Notes under the pieces: model-generated | The model's input: the letters and a program-made list of their open reading frames with translations, nothing else | Database searches by the model: none | What the model was told of the DNA's origin: nothing | Program-made: the position numbers and the translations under genes | In this document: in pieces, positions 1 through 6,881 of the stretch | Layout: each line of letters begins with the position of its first letter | How positions within the stretch are numbered: position 1 is the first letter of the stretch | DNA from: an uncultured Selenomonadales bacterium | GTDB taxonomy: Bacteria > Bacillota_C > Negativicutes > Selenomonadales > Selenomonadaceae | Direction: 5' to 3' | NCBI GenBank assembly: GCA_947302675.1 | Contig: CAMYWI010000022.1 | Coordinates: forward strand, 1 to 10,472 | DNA length: 10,472 nt

Positions 1-53
1 CCCCAACCCCACGATATCGAACACTCTTTCCCTACACGACGCTCTTCCGATCT
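1..53 (+). other. Illumina sequencing adapter left on contig end
   Basis: Bases 21-53 match the standard 33-nt Illumina TruSeq read-1 adapter, ending in GCTCTTCCGATCT. The eight bases before it (13-20, GATATCGA) sit exactly where the i5 index belongs and, from memory, equal an i5 sequence of a commercial unique-dual-index set. Bases 1-12 look like a poorly read P5 end. The neighbouring reading frame stops making biological sense at base 54, so the true sequence begins there. This is library-derived and should be trimmed. Confidence 0.97.
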
Positions 54-755
54 AAGTAAATCGGCAGTGCCCGGGTTTTCGTATCGCCAATTCGCGTTGA
101 TGACTTCGCGCGCCACGTCGAAGGAAAGTTCCAGCGGCAGGCTCCCCAACATTTCTAATTTGAGATCGCCATAATCTTTGGCAGTCGGCGGCGTGAAATT
201 TTCTGACCAGAGCGCAGCTCCTTCGTAAAAACAAACTTCATCGAAATATAAGTCGTTCGTGTAGCCGTAGGAGTTGCCGCCGATAAGGAAAACGCCCGTA
301 TCATTCAAGCCGGCAATCGTAGCGTCCCAAACAAGCGAGCCGCCCTCGAAAAATTTTAAGCTCGTGCCGTCTTTAACTATGGCAAGATGTTTCCATTGTC
401 CCGTGACGGAAGGGAAAAGCAAAGAAGAGTTCTTCGTCTGCCAGCTGCCCCCGCCTGAACTCGCGATATAAACTCCGTCGTGCCCGGCGATAATTCCTCT
501 TTTGCTCGCACCTTCGCCGAACCCGAAAAAACCTTCATCGCCACTGCTCGACACGCGATAACATTGGCAATGGAAAGTCCATTTCGTAGCGTTCAAGTCG
601 ATTATGTTTTCCGCGCGAAGGTATGCACCACTCGGCAGATGAATTGCACCGTTTTCAATCGTCGGAGTGCCTGTAGCTGTCCACGTATTCCCGAACAAGT
701 CTTCGGTCGTCGAAGAATCGAAGGGCAGATAAGCAACTAAATTTGTCGCGTCCAT
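54..755 (-). CDS. LamG/concanavalin-fold phage tail-end protein, 3' end missing
   Basis: The frame reads 234 codons from ATG at 755 down to the adapter junction without a stop, so the C-terminus is missing. Residues about 1-190 fit a LamG-like jelly roll: an opening NLVAYLPFDSSTTEDLFGN, a WTFHCQCYR strand, QWKHLAIVKDG near 120-130, and the closing strand YFDEVCFYEGALWSENFTPP-like at 170-190. Residues 197-234 begin a second region with SFDVAREVINANWRYENPGT, a type of tail I associate with Negativicutes prophage proteins (memory, not checked). Such domains usually bind glycans or proteins, so a role at the tail tip, as receptor binder or decoration, is inferred from its place after the tape measure gene. 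The start lies 5 nt after the upstream stop and has only a weak GGTG ribosome site, suggesting translational coupling. Confidence 0.75.
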
Positions 756-759
756 TTTT

Positions 760-1155
760 TTACACCGAGGCAATCACGCAGGAAACTTGCAAGCTGATAC
801 TCCTATCCGTCTGCGGCGTCTCGCTTGAACTTGAGCTTGCCCGCGCGTAAAAAATTGTATTTACAGAAGTTATCGCGTCGGCGGTTGATATGCTGTCGGC
901 GAAGTCGCCGCCTGATGTCCAGCAAAGTTTCAAGCGGTCATTGGTGTCGCCGCTGTCCTGAATAACGGTCGTGCCCATCGTCTGATAACCGCTCTGCGTC
1001 CTAATCGCCAGCTGTAAAACTTGGTCTTCATTTTGGCTTGCGTCGAGAGAAAAACTTATCGGCGCGGTGAAAGCTCCGTCGGTAGAAACTGCCGTCCCAT
1101 CGGTGCCGCCCGCCGTCGGATTATTCATGTACACATTGATGTAAGGATTAGCCAT
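760..1155 (-). CDS. Small beta-rich phage structural protein, paralogue 2
   Basis: This encodes 131 aa beginning MANPYINVYMNNPTAGGTDG. I chose ATG 1155 over the longer in-frame ATG at 1185 because GGAGG at 1163-1167 sits 7 nt before it and the neighbouring paralogue starts with the same residues. It is a paralogue of the gene at 1182-1565: 29 of the first 32 residues agree, then identity drops, with shared landmarks further on (KLC, NTIFY.RASS / NSIFYVKASS, E.P.TDR, LQ..C). Alternating hydrophobic strands with Gly/Asp/Ser turns suggest a single Ig-like or similar beta-sandwich. I do not recognise a named family. Its position in the tail operon suggests a virion structural or decoration subunit (inference). 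It has no signal peptide or membrane segment. Confidence 0.75.
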   Translation of the reverse strand: MANPYINVYMNNPTAGGTDGTAVSTDGAFTAPISFSLDASQNEDQVLQLAIRTQSGYQTMGTTVIQDSGDTNDRLKLCWTSGGDFADSISTADAITSVNTIFYARASSSSSETPQTDRSISLQVSCVIASV

Positions 1156-1181
1156 TTTTAGCCCTCCCGAAATTAGCTCGT

Positions 1182-1565
1182 TCAATACTTATCACACGTG
1201 ATCTGCAAACCTACATTTCTATCCGTCCGTGGATTTTCAGAATCTGAGGAACTTGCTTTAACGTAGAAAATACTGTTAGTATCTGTCACTCTATTGAAGG
1301 TAATTTCATCGCCGAAGACGCCATTTTCTACCTTGCAGAGTTTGAAATGTGCTCCAATATCGTTTGTAAAGTTAATTATAACGTTACAGGCGAGCGAACC
1401 AGCTTTAGTCCGAACTGCGCATTTCAAAATTTTTGATTCATTTTTTTCAAGATTAAGCCTAAAACGTAACGGCGCGGTAAAAGCTCCACCCGTGGAAATC
1501 GCCGTCCCGTCGGTCGCGCCTGCCGTCGGGTTATTCATGTAGACGTTGATGTAAGGATTAGCCAT
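1182..1565 (-). CDS. Small beta-rich phage structural protein, paralogue 1
   Basis: This encodes 127 aa beginning MANPYINVYMNNPTAGATDG. A TTG at 1580 and an ATG at 1571 are in frame upstream, but the GGAGG at 1574-1578 is correctly spaced (8 nt) only for ATG 1565, and the paralogue shares this start. The stop of the preceding 110-aa gene lies only 2 nt upstream, so the two are surely co-translated. The body is richer in Lys/Asn than its paralogue (for example RLNLEKNESKILKCAVRTKAG), so the pair has diverged after duplication everywhere except the N-terminal 32 residues and the C-terminal TDR/LQ..C block. It is probably a one-domain beta sandwich exposed on the particle. The function is not known, and the structural role is inferred from operon position. 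Confidence 0.75.
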   Translation of the reverse strand: MANPYINVYMNNPTAGATDGTAISTGGAFTAPLRFRLNLEKNESKILKCAVRTKAGSLACNVIINFTNDIGAHFKLCKVENGVFGDEITFNRVTDTNSIFYVKASSSDSENPRTDRNVGLQITCDKY

Positions 1566-1567
1566 TT

Positions 1568-1900
1568 TCATTTCCTCCAAAGTTCAAAGCTAGCCATAAC
1601 ATAATCGGGGAAATTTTTATCGCGCTCGTATTCCTTCATGACAATCCGCAAGCCCGAAAAAATTTCGCCCGCCGTGTCCGTGAAGGTAACTGAACTGCGC
1701 GCCTCCCACAAAGCAAGCACTGATTGAAAATTTTCTTTTGAGAAAAGGCAGGTAAGGGCAAATGTATCACCGGCGGCAATGTGCCCGTAGTCTTGCAGAG
1801 CAACGCCGCCGATAATTTCTATTTTCTGTACGCGGTCATCGGGAATGACTTTGTAGCTTTCGGGGTCTCGGAATGACGGAATGCTGTTGATGTAAATCAT
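1568..1900 (-). CDS. Small phage tail protein following the tape measure gene
   Basis: This encodes 110 aa, beginning MIYINSIPSFRDPESYKV and ending YVMASFELWRK. A GGAGGAGG ribosome site lies just after the tape measure stop, with 15 nt between the two genes. Size, place and layout (short MI.IN start, a strand pair around KIEIIGG, GDTFALTCLFSKENFQSVLALWEAR in the middle, a final beta strand) resemble the roughly 110-aa tail proteins found directly after tape measure genes in Bacillota siphophages, of the DUF6711 kind. I see resemblance in shape, not a clear sequence match. A role in the distal tail or tail-tip assembly is inferred from context. It is complete and has no membrane segment. Confidence 0.7.
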   Translation of the reverse strand: MIYINSIPSFRDPESYKVIPDDRVQKIEIIGGVALQDYGHIAAGDTFALTCLFSKENFQSVLALWEARSSVTFTDTAGEIFSGLRIVMKEYERDKNFPDYVMASFELWRK

Positions 1901-1915
1901 GCCGCCGCCTCCTCC

Positions 1916-4900
1916 TCACGCGCTGTAGCCGTAGCTCGATTTACTTATCTCCTGCCGTACTGTCGTTGTTATTTCGTCGACAATTTCTTTTGTGATATCG
2001 TTTACCAGCTGTTGTTTCAGCGCGTTGTCGAAAACGTAAGCTCCGCCGAGGTCTATGTTGTTGTTCGGCGAAACCGTTATCTGCGCGGGCTTGCGATTGT
2101 TTAGTACCGTCAAAATATTTCCGACGAGCGTTTTAATTCCGTCCAGCGGAGTGATGACGGTCGTAAGCGAAATTGTTTCCCGCGCTTGAACTGCCTGCAA
2201 GACGCTTTGAACTTTCCCGTCGATACTGCTGAGCACCGCCGAATAATCTGCCGTGACTTTTTCCTCCGCCGGCGATTGAAGTTCCCGCAAAATGCTTTGG
2301 AGGTTTCCGTCGATTGACGTTAGCGGCGTCAAGTAGTCAATCGCCTCTTTAGCGGCGGGCATTTCGGCGGTCAAGCTGAGCCCTTCCCGCGTCGATTGGA
2401 TTTTCATTTCCGGCTCGCTGTTTTTGCGTTCGTCCTTGGTCGACAAGAACAGCGAAATATCTTTTACGTATTCCTCGATATTGGGCAACGTCCCGAATAA
2501 TTCTTGTAGCCTGTCGCCTTCGCGCGGCTCCTCTTCCTGCATTGACTGCAGGAGGCTTTGAAACTTTTCGTCGATTGACGTTAGCGGGGCAATGACTTCT
2601 TCGAAATTTATTTCCGATTGTTTTGTCTCATCGGCTTGTGTGAGGCTTTGAAGTTTTTCGTCGATAGATGCCAGCAAAGTCTCCACTGCCGACAAGTCAA
2701 CTTGGTATGTAATTCTTTCGGCAGTCTGACCTGCCCTCGCGTCCTCTGTTGAGCCTATTGCCAGCCCTGCGCCTGCCGCCGCGCCCAAAACTATCGCGCC
2801 TGCTTTTACCGTGGGGATTGGTGCCATTGCTCCTAATGAACTTAGCAACGCAATTGCCTGAAGTCCCGTCTGCGCTATCCCGCTGAATGTTTCCATGTCA
2901 AAGGCGAGTTTTGTCGGCCATATTCCGCTTGATTGTTCCTGTGTTGGAATTTCTCTTAAACGGGTGTTAGTCTCTCGTGTCGTGCGCGCGAGTAATTCTT
3001 GTTCCTTGCGGACGTCTTGCGTTGAACTGCTGAGTTGCATAAAACCATCCGTCGGCAGGGGCTGATTGTTGCTGATATTCTGTTCCTGCTTTGTCGTCGG
3101 CAAATTCTTTAACGCGTCGGCAAGATTTTTCTGCGCGTCAATTAAGCCGAGCGTCGAATCCGTCAACAGCATTTGAGTTTCTGAAACGCCCTTCGCGCTG
3201 TCGGCAAGGTTTTTGAAATATTCGGGCGGGAAGTCTTTCACGCCCTCGGCGAAAGATTTTTGAGCGTCCGCCGATTCATTTAGCGGGGCTGTCGTCTGCT
3301 GAACTGCCTCGCTGAATTGCTGTAGCTCCTGCGTCGGCATTTCCAAAACTTGGTCGCCCGCCATGACTTGAAAATTGCCTGACGTCGGCTGTGCAAATTT
3401 ATCGCCTTCGATTAGCTGAAATCCTTGTTGAGTCGATTGAATCAAGTCTTGCTGAGCCGCCGTTAATTCTTTCGTCGATTGAATTCTTTCGATAGCCGCC
3501 CGCGCGTCCTCGTTTAGTTTCGGGAGGAGCTGTTGCCGAATTCGGTTTTCGTCCGTGAGCAAACCTATCGCTTGCTGTTGTCCCCGAAATAAACCGTTGT
3601 CAATTATCTGGTCGGCTTCTATTACCATTATCCCGTTGCCGCCGAATTGCCTTGCGCCCTCGGGTGCCTTCGTGTAGTCTCCGCCGCTCCTGCGTGATTC
3701 ATCGGCGCGCCTGTCGAGTTGCCCGAATTTGTCTTGCAAAAATCTTTGAACTGTCGCCACGTCGACGCCTTCATCGAGTGCACGCTGTGCCTTCTGCAGG
3801 GCGCGCCGTTTATCCGCCTCGTATTGGCTGTTCTCCATTTCAAAAATTTCATCTTCAAGACTTTGCGTCAAATTTTTAATTCGGTCTACTTCGCGTTCAA
3901 AGGCTTGAGCTTCTTTTGCCGCCGCCTCTGCTACTATCGCCGCAGTTTCTTCGCCTGTCTCCGCTTTTTCGCGCATTGCATCTTTCCAGAGTTCTATGTC
4001 ACGAATCTGTTTTTCAAACGCCGTGTGCGTCATTTCGTATTCGAGGTCGGCGGCGTTTTTATAGTATCCCGCGATTTTTTCAGTGTACTCTTTTTCAATC
4101 TGAGCTAACTTGGCTTCGCGCTCTTTTGCGAGTGCTTCAAGTTCTTCATTAGATTTTTCGCCTTCACGAACAAGTTGATTCCACCAAACGTCTACGTCCC
4201 GTCTCCTATTCGCGAAGTCTCCATGATTCATCTTGTAAAGAATCGTTTCGGCTTCTTCCTGATATTTCCGAGCTCTGCGCAACGTCTCTAATATTTCGGG
4301 ATTTTGTTCAATTTGGCGACGCTCCTGTCCGATTGGGCTAAAATCGGCTCCCGATAAATTGATTGATTCGAGTTCCTTGGCAATAGCTTCGTTTTTACGT
4401 TTTATCTCTTCCTGAACGTCCTTCAACGCTTGAAAGATTGGTTCGTATTTTTGGCGGGCTTGTTGATATAAGAGAGGATTGGATTTAATGACGTCATAAG
4501 CCGCGTTCTGTTCTTTTTTGATTAAGTCATCAACGTTCTCAAGGTTAGTATCGAATTTGTATTTCTCGACGATTGTTTTCTCGTATGGGTCTTTATGAAA
4601 GTCATAGATTGCTCTTCCGATTGTCCCGACAGTTTTGCCGACAGTCTCTGCCGCCGATTCAATTTTTAGAAAAGCTTCGGCAGTCGTTCGCCCGAAGTCC
4701 CGAATCATATCTTTATTGTCGGCTATTACCTGAGTTAATTTGCCCATCCGCTCCGTCAATCTCGGAATGATTTCATTTGCAACAGGCAAAAGGGCACTCT
4801 CGAAGGCGGCATTCATGAATCCCGCTTGCAAATTCATCGCGTTAATATTGCCCTGAACTTCATGAGCAAATTTCGCATCAATCAGACCGTTTTTTACGAG

Positions 4901-6628
4901 ACCGGCGGCTTGCTTATAAACGTCTTCGGCGTCTTCTATTGCCGTTATCACATTGGCAGATGCCGAGCGCATTGTTCCTAAAATAAAATTCATTCCGTTG
5001 CCTTCCGCCTGAGCTCTTTTTAAAGCACGGCTTAAGGTCAACGTCATGTCATTCAAATTCTTCAAATGTCCGCTGGCGTCAAATGCTGATTCTCCATAAC
5101 GATTAAGCCATCTTTCCGGCTTGCTGTCCTCTCCTCCCCGAATTATTTGTTGTTGCGTCCTCCTTATCGTCGAGGCGAGGTCGTTGACTTCAACGCCGGC
5201 GGTCTTGCACATGGCAGTAAATTTGCCCGTGTCGGCAAGTGACATTTGAAAACCACGGCTCATAACATACGTCGAATCGCCTGCCGCTGCTACCGCTTGT
5301 GTGAGGTCGACAATAGAACTTTCTACCCCTTTCAAGACAATTGGCATTGCCGCGAAGGCGGCAACCGCCTTTCCGACCGGGCTGGGAATATTCCCGATAA
5401 CTCCTAACGTCGCCACTAGCGCATTGTCCGCGCTTGACGTCGCCCCTCGCAAATTGCTGAACGCCATCGCTATGTTGTTTATCTGTTCAACAATATTCCC
5501 CTTAAAACTCAAATAGCCGCTGAGCAAACTGTTTGTCTTCGGCGGCTCTATTTTATTTAGCTCGCTAATCTTTGCTTTGAGCTGGTCTATCGCCTGTATC
5601 TGTTTCTGAATCTCGGTCTGCAAATTTATCGTCTTAACGCTGTCCAGCCCGTTCACCTTAATCGACGTGCCGAGCGCGCGCTTCATTTCCGCCAGCTTTT
5701 GATTCTGCAAGTCTAGTTCCCGATTTAATCCCTGCAGTTGAATCTTTGCCTTATCGAATTCGCTTGCCGCCGCTCCGAGCTTCGATACGTCTATGTCGGT
5801 TTTTACCCGAATATCCTCAATCCGTGCGTTGATTCGGGCAATGTTTTCATTGATCGTCGCCTCAATCTGCCTGAGTGAATCCGTCCTGAAGTTCAAGCTG
5901 ATATTCATGCCCTGCAATTCTTTAAGCCGTGTCTCCAACTGCGCTATCTGGCGCATTTGCTCCAAAACATTGCTCTTGATGTTAAGGGTCTGAACGCTGT
6001 CGCTACCGGTATTCTTCGCCGACTGATACATTGCCTCGCGCAACTGAATGAGTTTCTGCCGCTGAAGTTCAAGTTCCTTTGTTACGGCTGCTATACGATT
6101 TTTTTGCTCGTCGAAGATTGCCGCTGCGCCTTGCAACTTGCTTGTATCAATTTCTGCCCGAATCTTTACCTGCTGAATTTTGGCATTGAGTTTAGCTATC
6201 CCGTCCTGCAACTGTGTCGTGTCGATAGAAATTCTTTGAGCTGACAAGCTTTTCAACTGAGCTTCAAGGCGGGCAACTGCAAGACGCTCGCGCTCCATCG
6301 CCGTTTCAAGTCTCTTGGCTACAACTTCATTAGCATTCTTCGCCCCTGCATAATCTTGATAAGTAGCGGTCGCTAACGTCAAGCGGTCTCGTTGCATTTC
6401 AAGCAGTTGCGTTAATGAGCGTTCCTGAACTTCAATGCTTTTTGTCTTGTCGGTGAGCGCATCTAATCCTGCTAAGTCGGTTTCCATTTTAAGCTTTACA
6501 AGATTTTGTTGACGGTTCAAAGCCGCCATGCCCTGCTTGACTGTTTGCTCCGCCGCAAGAAAATCGCTTTGTAATTGACTGAGCGTCAAGCCTATTCTTA
6601 ACGACAAGTCATTTCCCTGTCCTGCCAT
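1916..6628 (-). CDS. Phage tail tape measure protein
   Basis: At 1570 aa this sets tail length and is packed in the tail tube during assembly. At about 0.15 nm per residue, the usual rule for these proteins, the tail would be near 235 nm. Residues 1-360 are coiled coil with two tandem repeats (about 144-239 and 263-357). Residues 403-450 hold a hydrophobic stretch (LVATLGVIGNIPSPVGKAVA onward), and 450-640 is a compact alpha-helical region typical of tape measure proteins. Residues 690-980 are charged helices with three degenerate repeats of about 66 aa, 1250-1295 is a second hydrophobic Gly/Ala segment, and 1310-1512 carries about five SIDxKxQS-type repeats. No lysozyme or peptidase motif is evident. 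AGGAGGT at 6635-6641 sits 6 nt before ATG. The usual tail-assembly chaperone genes are not directly upstream, which is odd. Confidence 0.95.
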   Translation of the reverse strand: MAGQGNDLSLRIGLTLSQLQSDFLAAEQTVKQGMAALNRQQNLVKLKMETDLAGLDALTDKTKSIEVQERSLTQLLEMQRDRLTLATATYQDYAGAKNANEVVAKRLETAMERERLAVARLEAQLKSLSAQRISIDTTQLQDGIAKLNAKIQQVKIRAEIDTSKLQGAAAIFDEQKNRIAAVTKELELQRQKLIQLREAMYQSAKNTGSDSVQTLNIKSNVLEQMRQIAQLETRLKELQGMNISLNFRTDSLRQIEATINENIARINARIEDIRVKTDIDVSKLGAAASEFDKAKIQLQGLNRELDLQNQKLAEMKRALGTSIKVNGLDSVKTINLQTEIQKQIQAIDQLKAKISELNKIEPPKTNSLLSGYLSFKGNIVEQINNIAMAFSNLRGATSSADNALVATLGVIGNIPSPVGKAVAAFAAMPIVLKGVESSIVDLTQAVAAAGDSTYVMSRGFQMSLADTGKFTAMCKTAGVEVNDLASTIRRTQQQIIRGGEDSKPERWLNRYGESAFDASGHLKNLNDMTLTLSRALKRAQAEGNGMNFILGTMRSASANVITAIEDAEDVYKQAAGLVKNGLIDAKFAHEVQGNINAMNLQAGFMNAAFESALLPVANEIIPRLTERMGKLTQVIADNKDMIRDFGRTTAEAFLKIESAAETVGKTVGTIGRAIYDFHKDPYEKTIVEKYKFDTNLENVDDLIKKEQNAAYDVIKSNPLLYQQARQKYEPIFQALKDVQEEIKRKNEAIAKELESINLSGADFSPIGQERRQIEQNPEILETLRRARKYQEEAETILYKMNHGDFANRRRDVDVWWNQLVREGEKSNEELEALAKEREAKLAQIEKEYTEKIAGYYKNAADLEYEMTHTAFEKQIRDIELWKDAMREKAETGEETAAIVAEAAAKEAQAFEREVDRIKNLTQSLEDEIFEMENSQYEADKRRALQKAQRALDEGVDVATVQRFLQDKFGQLDRRADESRRSGGDYTKAPEGARQFGGNGIMVIEADQIIDNGLFRGQQQAIGLLTDENRIRQQLLPKLNEDARAAIERIQSTKELTAAQQDLIQSTQQGFQLIEGDKFAQPTSGNFQVMAGDQVLEMPTQELQQFSEAVQQTTAPLNESADAQKSFAEGVKDFPPEYFKNLADSAKGVSETQMLLTDSTLGLIDAQKNLADALKNLPTTKQEQNISNNQPLPTDGFMQLSSSTQDVRKEQELLARTTRETNTRLREIPTQEQSSGIWPTKLAFDMETFSGIAQTGLQAIALLSSLGAMAPIPTVKAGAIVLGAAAGAGLAIGSTEDARAGQTAERITYQVDLSAVETLLASIDEKLQSLTQADETKQSEINFEEVIAPLTSIDEKFQSLLQSMQEEEPREGDRLQELFGTLPNIEEYVKDISLFLSTKDERKNSEPEMKIQSTREGLSLTAEMPAAKEAIDYLTPLTSIDGNLQSILRELQSPAEEKVTADYSAVLSSIDGKVQSVLQAVQARETISLTTVITPLDGIKTLVGNILTVLNNRKPAQITVSPNNNIDLGGAYVFDNALKQQLVNDITKEIVDEITTTVRQEISKSSYGYSA
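2093..2689 (-). repeat. SIDxKxQS repeat array near tape measure C-terminus
   Basis: Five degenerate copies occur at about residues 1315, 1345, 1432, 1463 and 1491: LLASIDEKLQSL, PLTSIDEKFQSLLQ, PLTSIDGNLQSILR, VLSSIDGKVQSVLQ and PLDGIKTLVGNIL. At DNA level a 19-base block, cgtcgattgacgttagcgg, is exactly repeated at 2308-2326 and 2569-2587. The array probably forms short amphipathic helices near the tail tip (inference). Confidence 0.75.
3689..4252 (-). repeat. Three degenerate helical repeats in tape measure protein
   Basis: Starting near residues 794, 861 and 926, each unit opens with a similar pattern (ILYKMNHGDF, LEYEMTHTAF, EIFEMENSQY), followed by a charged helix. The first two units also share R..D..(V/L)W around their tenth to twentieth residues. 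The period is 65-67 residues. Confidence 0.6.
5558..6199 (-). repeat. Tandem coiled-coil duplication inside tape measure protein
   Basis: Residues 144-239 and 263-357 align: IAKLNAKIQQVKIRAEIDTS pairs with IARINARIEDIRVKTDIDVS, and LELQRQKLIQLREAM with LDLQNQKLAEMKRAL, with a period of about 119 residues. Copying one unit would lengthen the tail by roughly 18 nm by the usual per-residue rule (inference). Confidence 0.8.
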
Positions 6629-6642
6629 ATGCTCACCTCCTC

Positions 6643-6667
6643 AAAAAAATTACCCGCTCTGGCGGGC
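6643..6667 (-). terminator. Intrinsic terminator directly before tape measure ribosome site
   Basis: Read on the minus strand, the stem is CCCGC-CAGA-GCGGG with one possible extra G-U pair. It is followed after TAA by seven T residues, and the tape measure ribosome site then begins immediately. It would end transcripts coming from the large gene at 6742-9452. The short stem and the three-base gap before the T run leave some doubt about strength. Confidence 0.6.
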
Positions 6668-6699
6668 TGTTAAAATTCCTATCGACGTTCCGATTATTT

Positions 6700-6727
6700 A
6701 TAGCGTTCTGGTCGCTATTGTTTTTTT
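6700..6727 (+). terminator. Possible hairpin terminator on the opposite strand
   Basis: ATAGCG, a seven-base loop and CGCTAT (6700-6718) are followed on the plus strand by TG and seven T residues. It is AT-rich and no plus-strand gene precedes it, so it may block antisense transcription of the tail genes. It may instead act only as a hairpin in the leftward transcript. The evidence is weak. Confidence 0.3.
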
Positions 6728-6741
6728 ATTGCTCTCGTTAC

Positions 6742-6881
6742 TTATCGGGGGCTTGTCGTCATTGGTCGTGACTTAAGCCGCTCTTCAAAGGATGCTGTGC
6801 TTTCAAGGATAATGTCAACCGCAATTTCGCAGTAGGTGTTGATGAAACGAACGCTCGTAAGTTCGCCGTCGGTGATATAAA
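6742..6881 (-). other. True 3' coding end of the large protein in the -1 frame
   Basis: Reading the minus strand with a one-base slip back at TTT (6879-6881) gives ...GMIEF-YITDGELTSVRFINTYCEIA... followed by VDIILESTASFEERLKSRPM and a TAA at 6742-6744. This is balanced, helix/strand-like protein. The in-frame alternative after GMIEF is rich in S, T, L and P and looks like a shadow translation. One missing base, for example one T from a run of four, would explain it. No classic slippery heptamer is present, so sequencing error or recent mutation is likelier than programmed shifting. Confidence 0.75.

Noticed and set aside
54..1565. Variable target of a diversity-generating retroelement
   Set aside because: LamG and Ig-like tail proteins are sometimes such targets, but no template repeat, adenine-biased variation or reverse transcriptase is present in the window.
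3628..4152. Several short frames overlapping the tape measure gene
   Set aside because: They lie inside a long, well-supported coding region, lack ribosome sites and have shadow-like composition.
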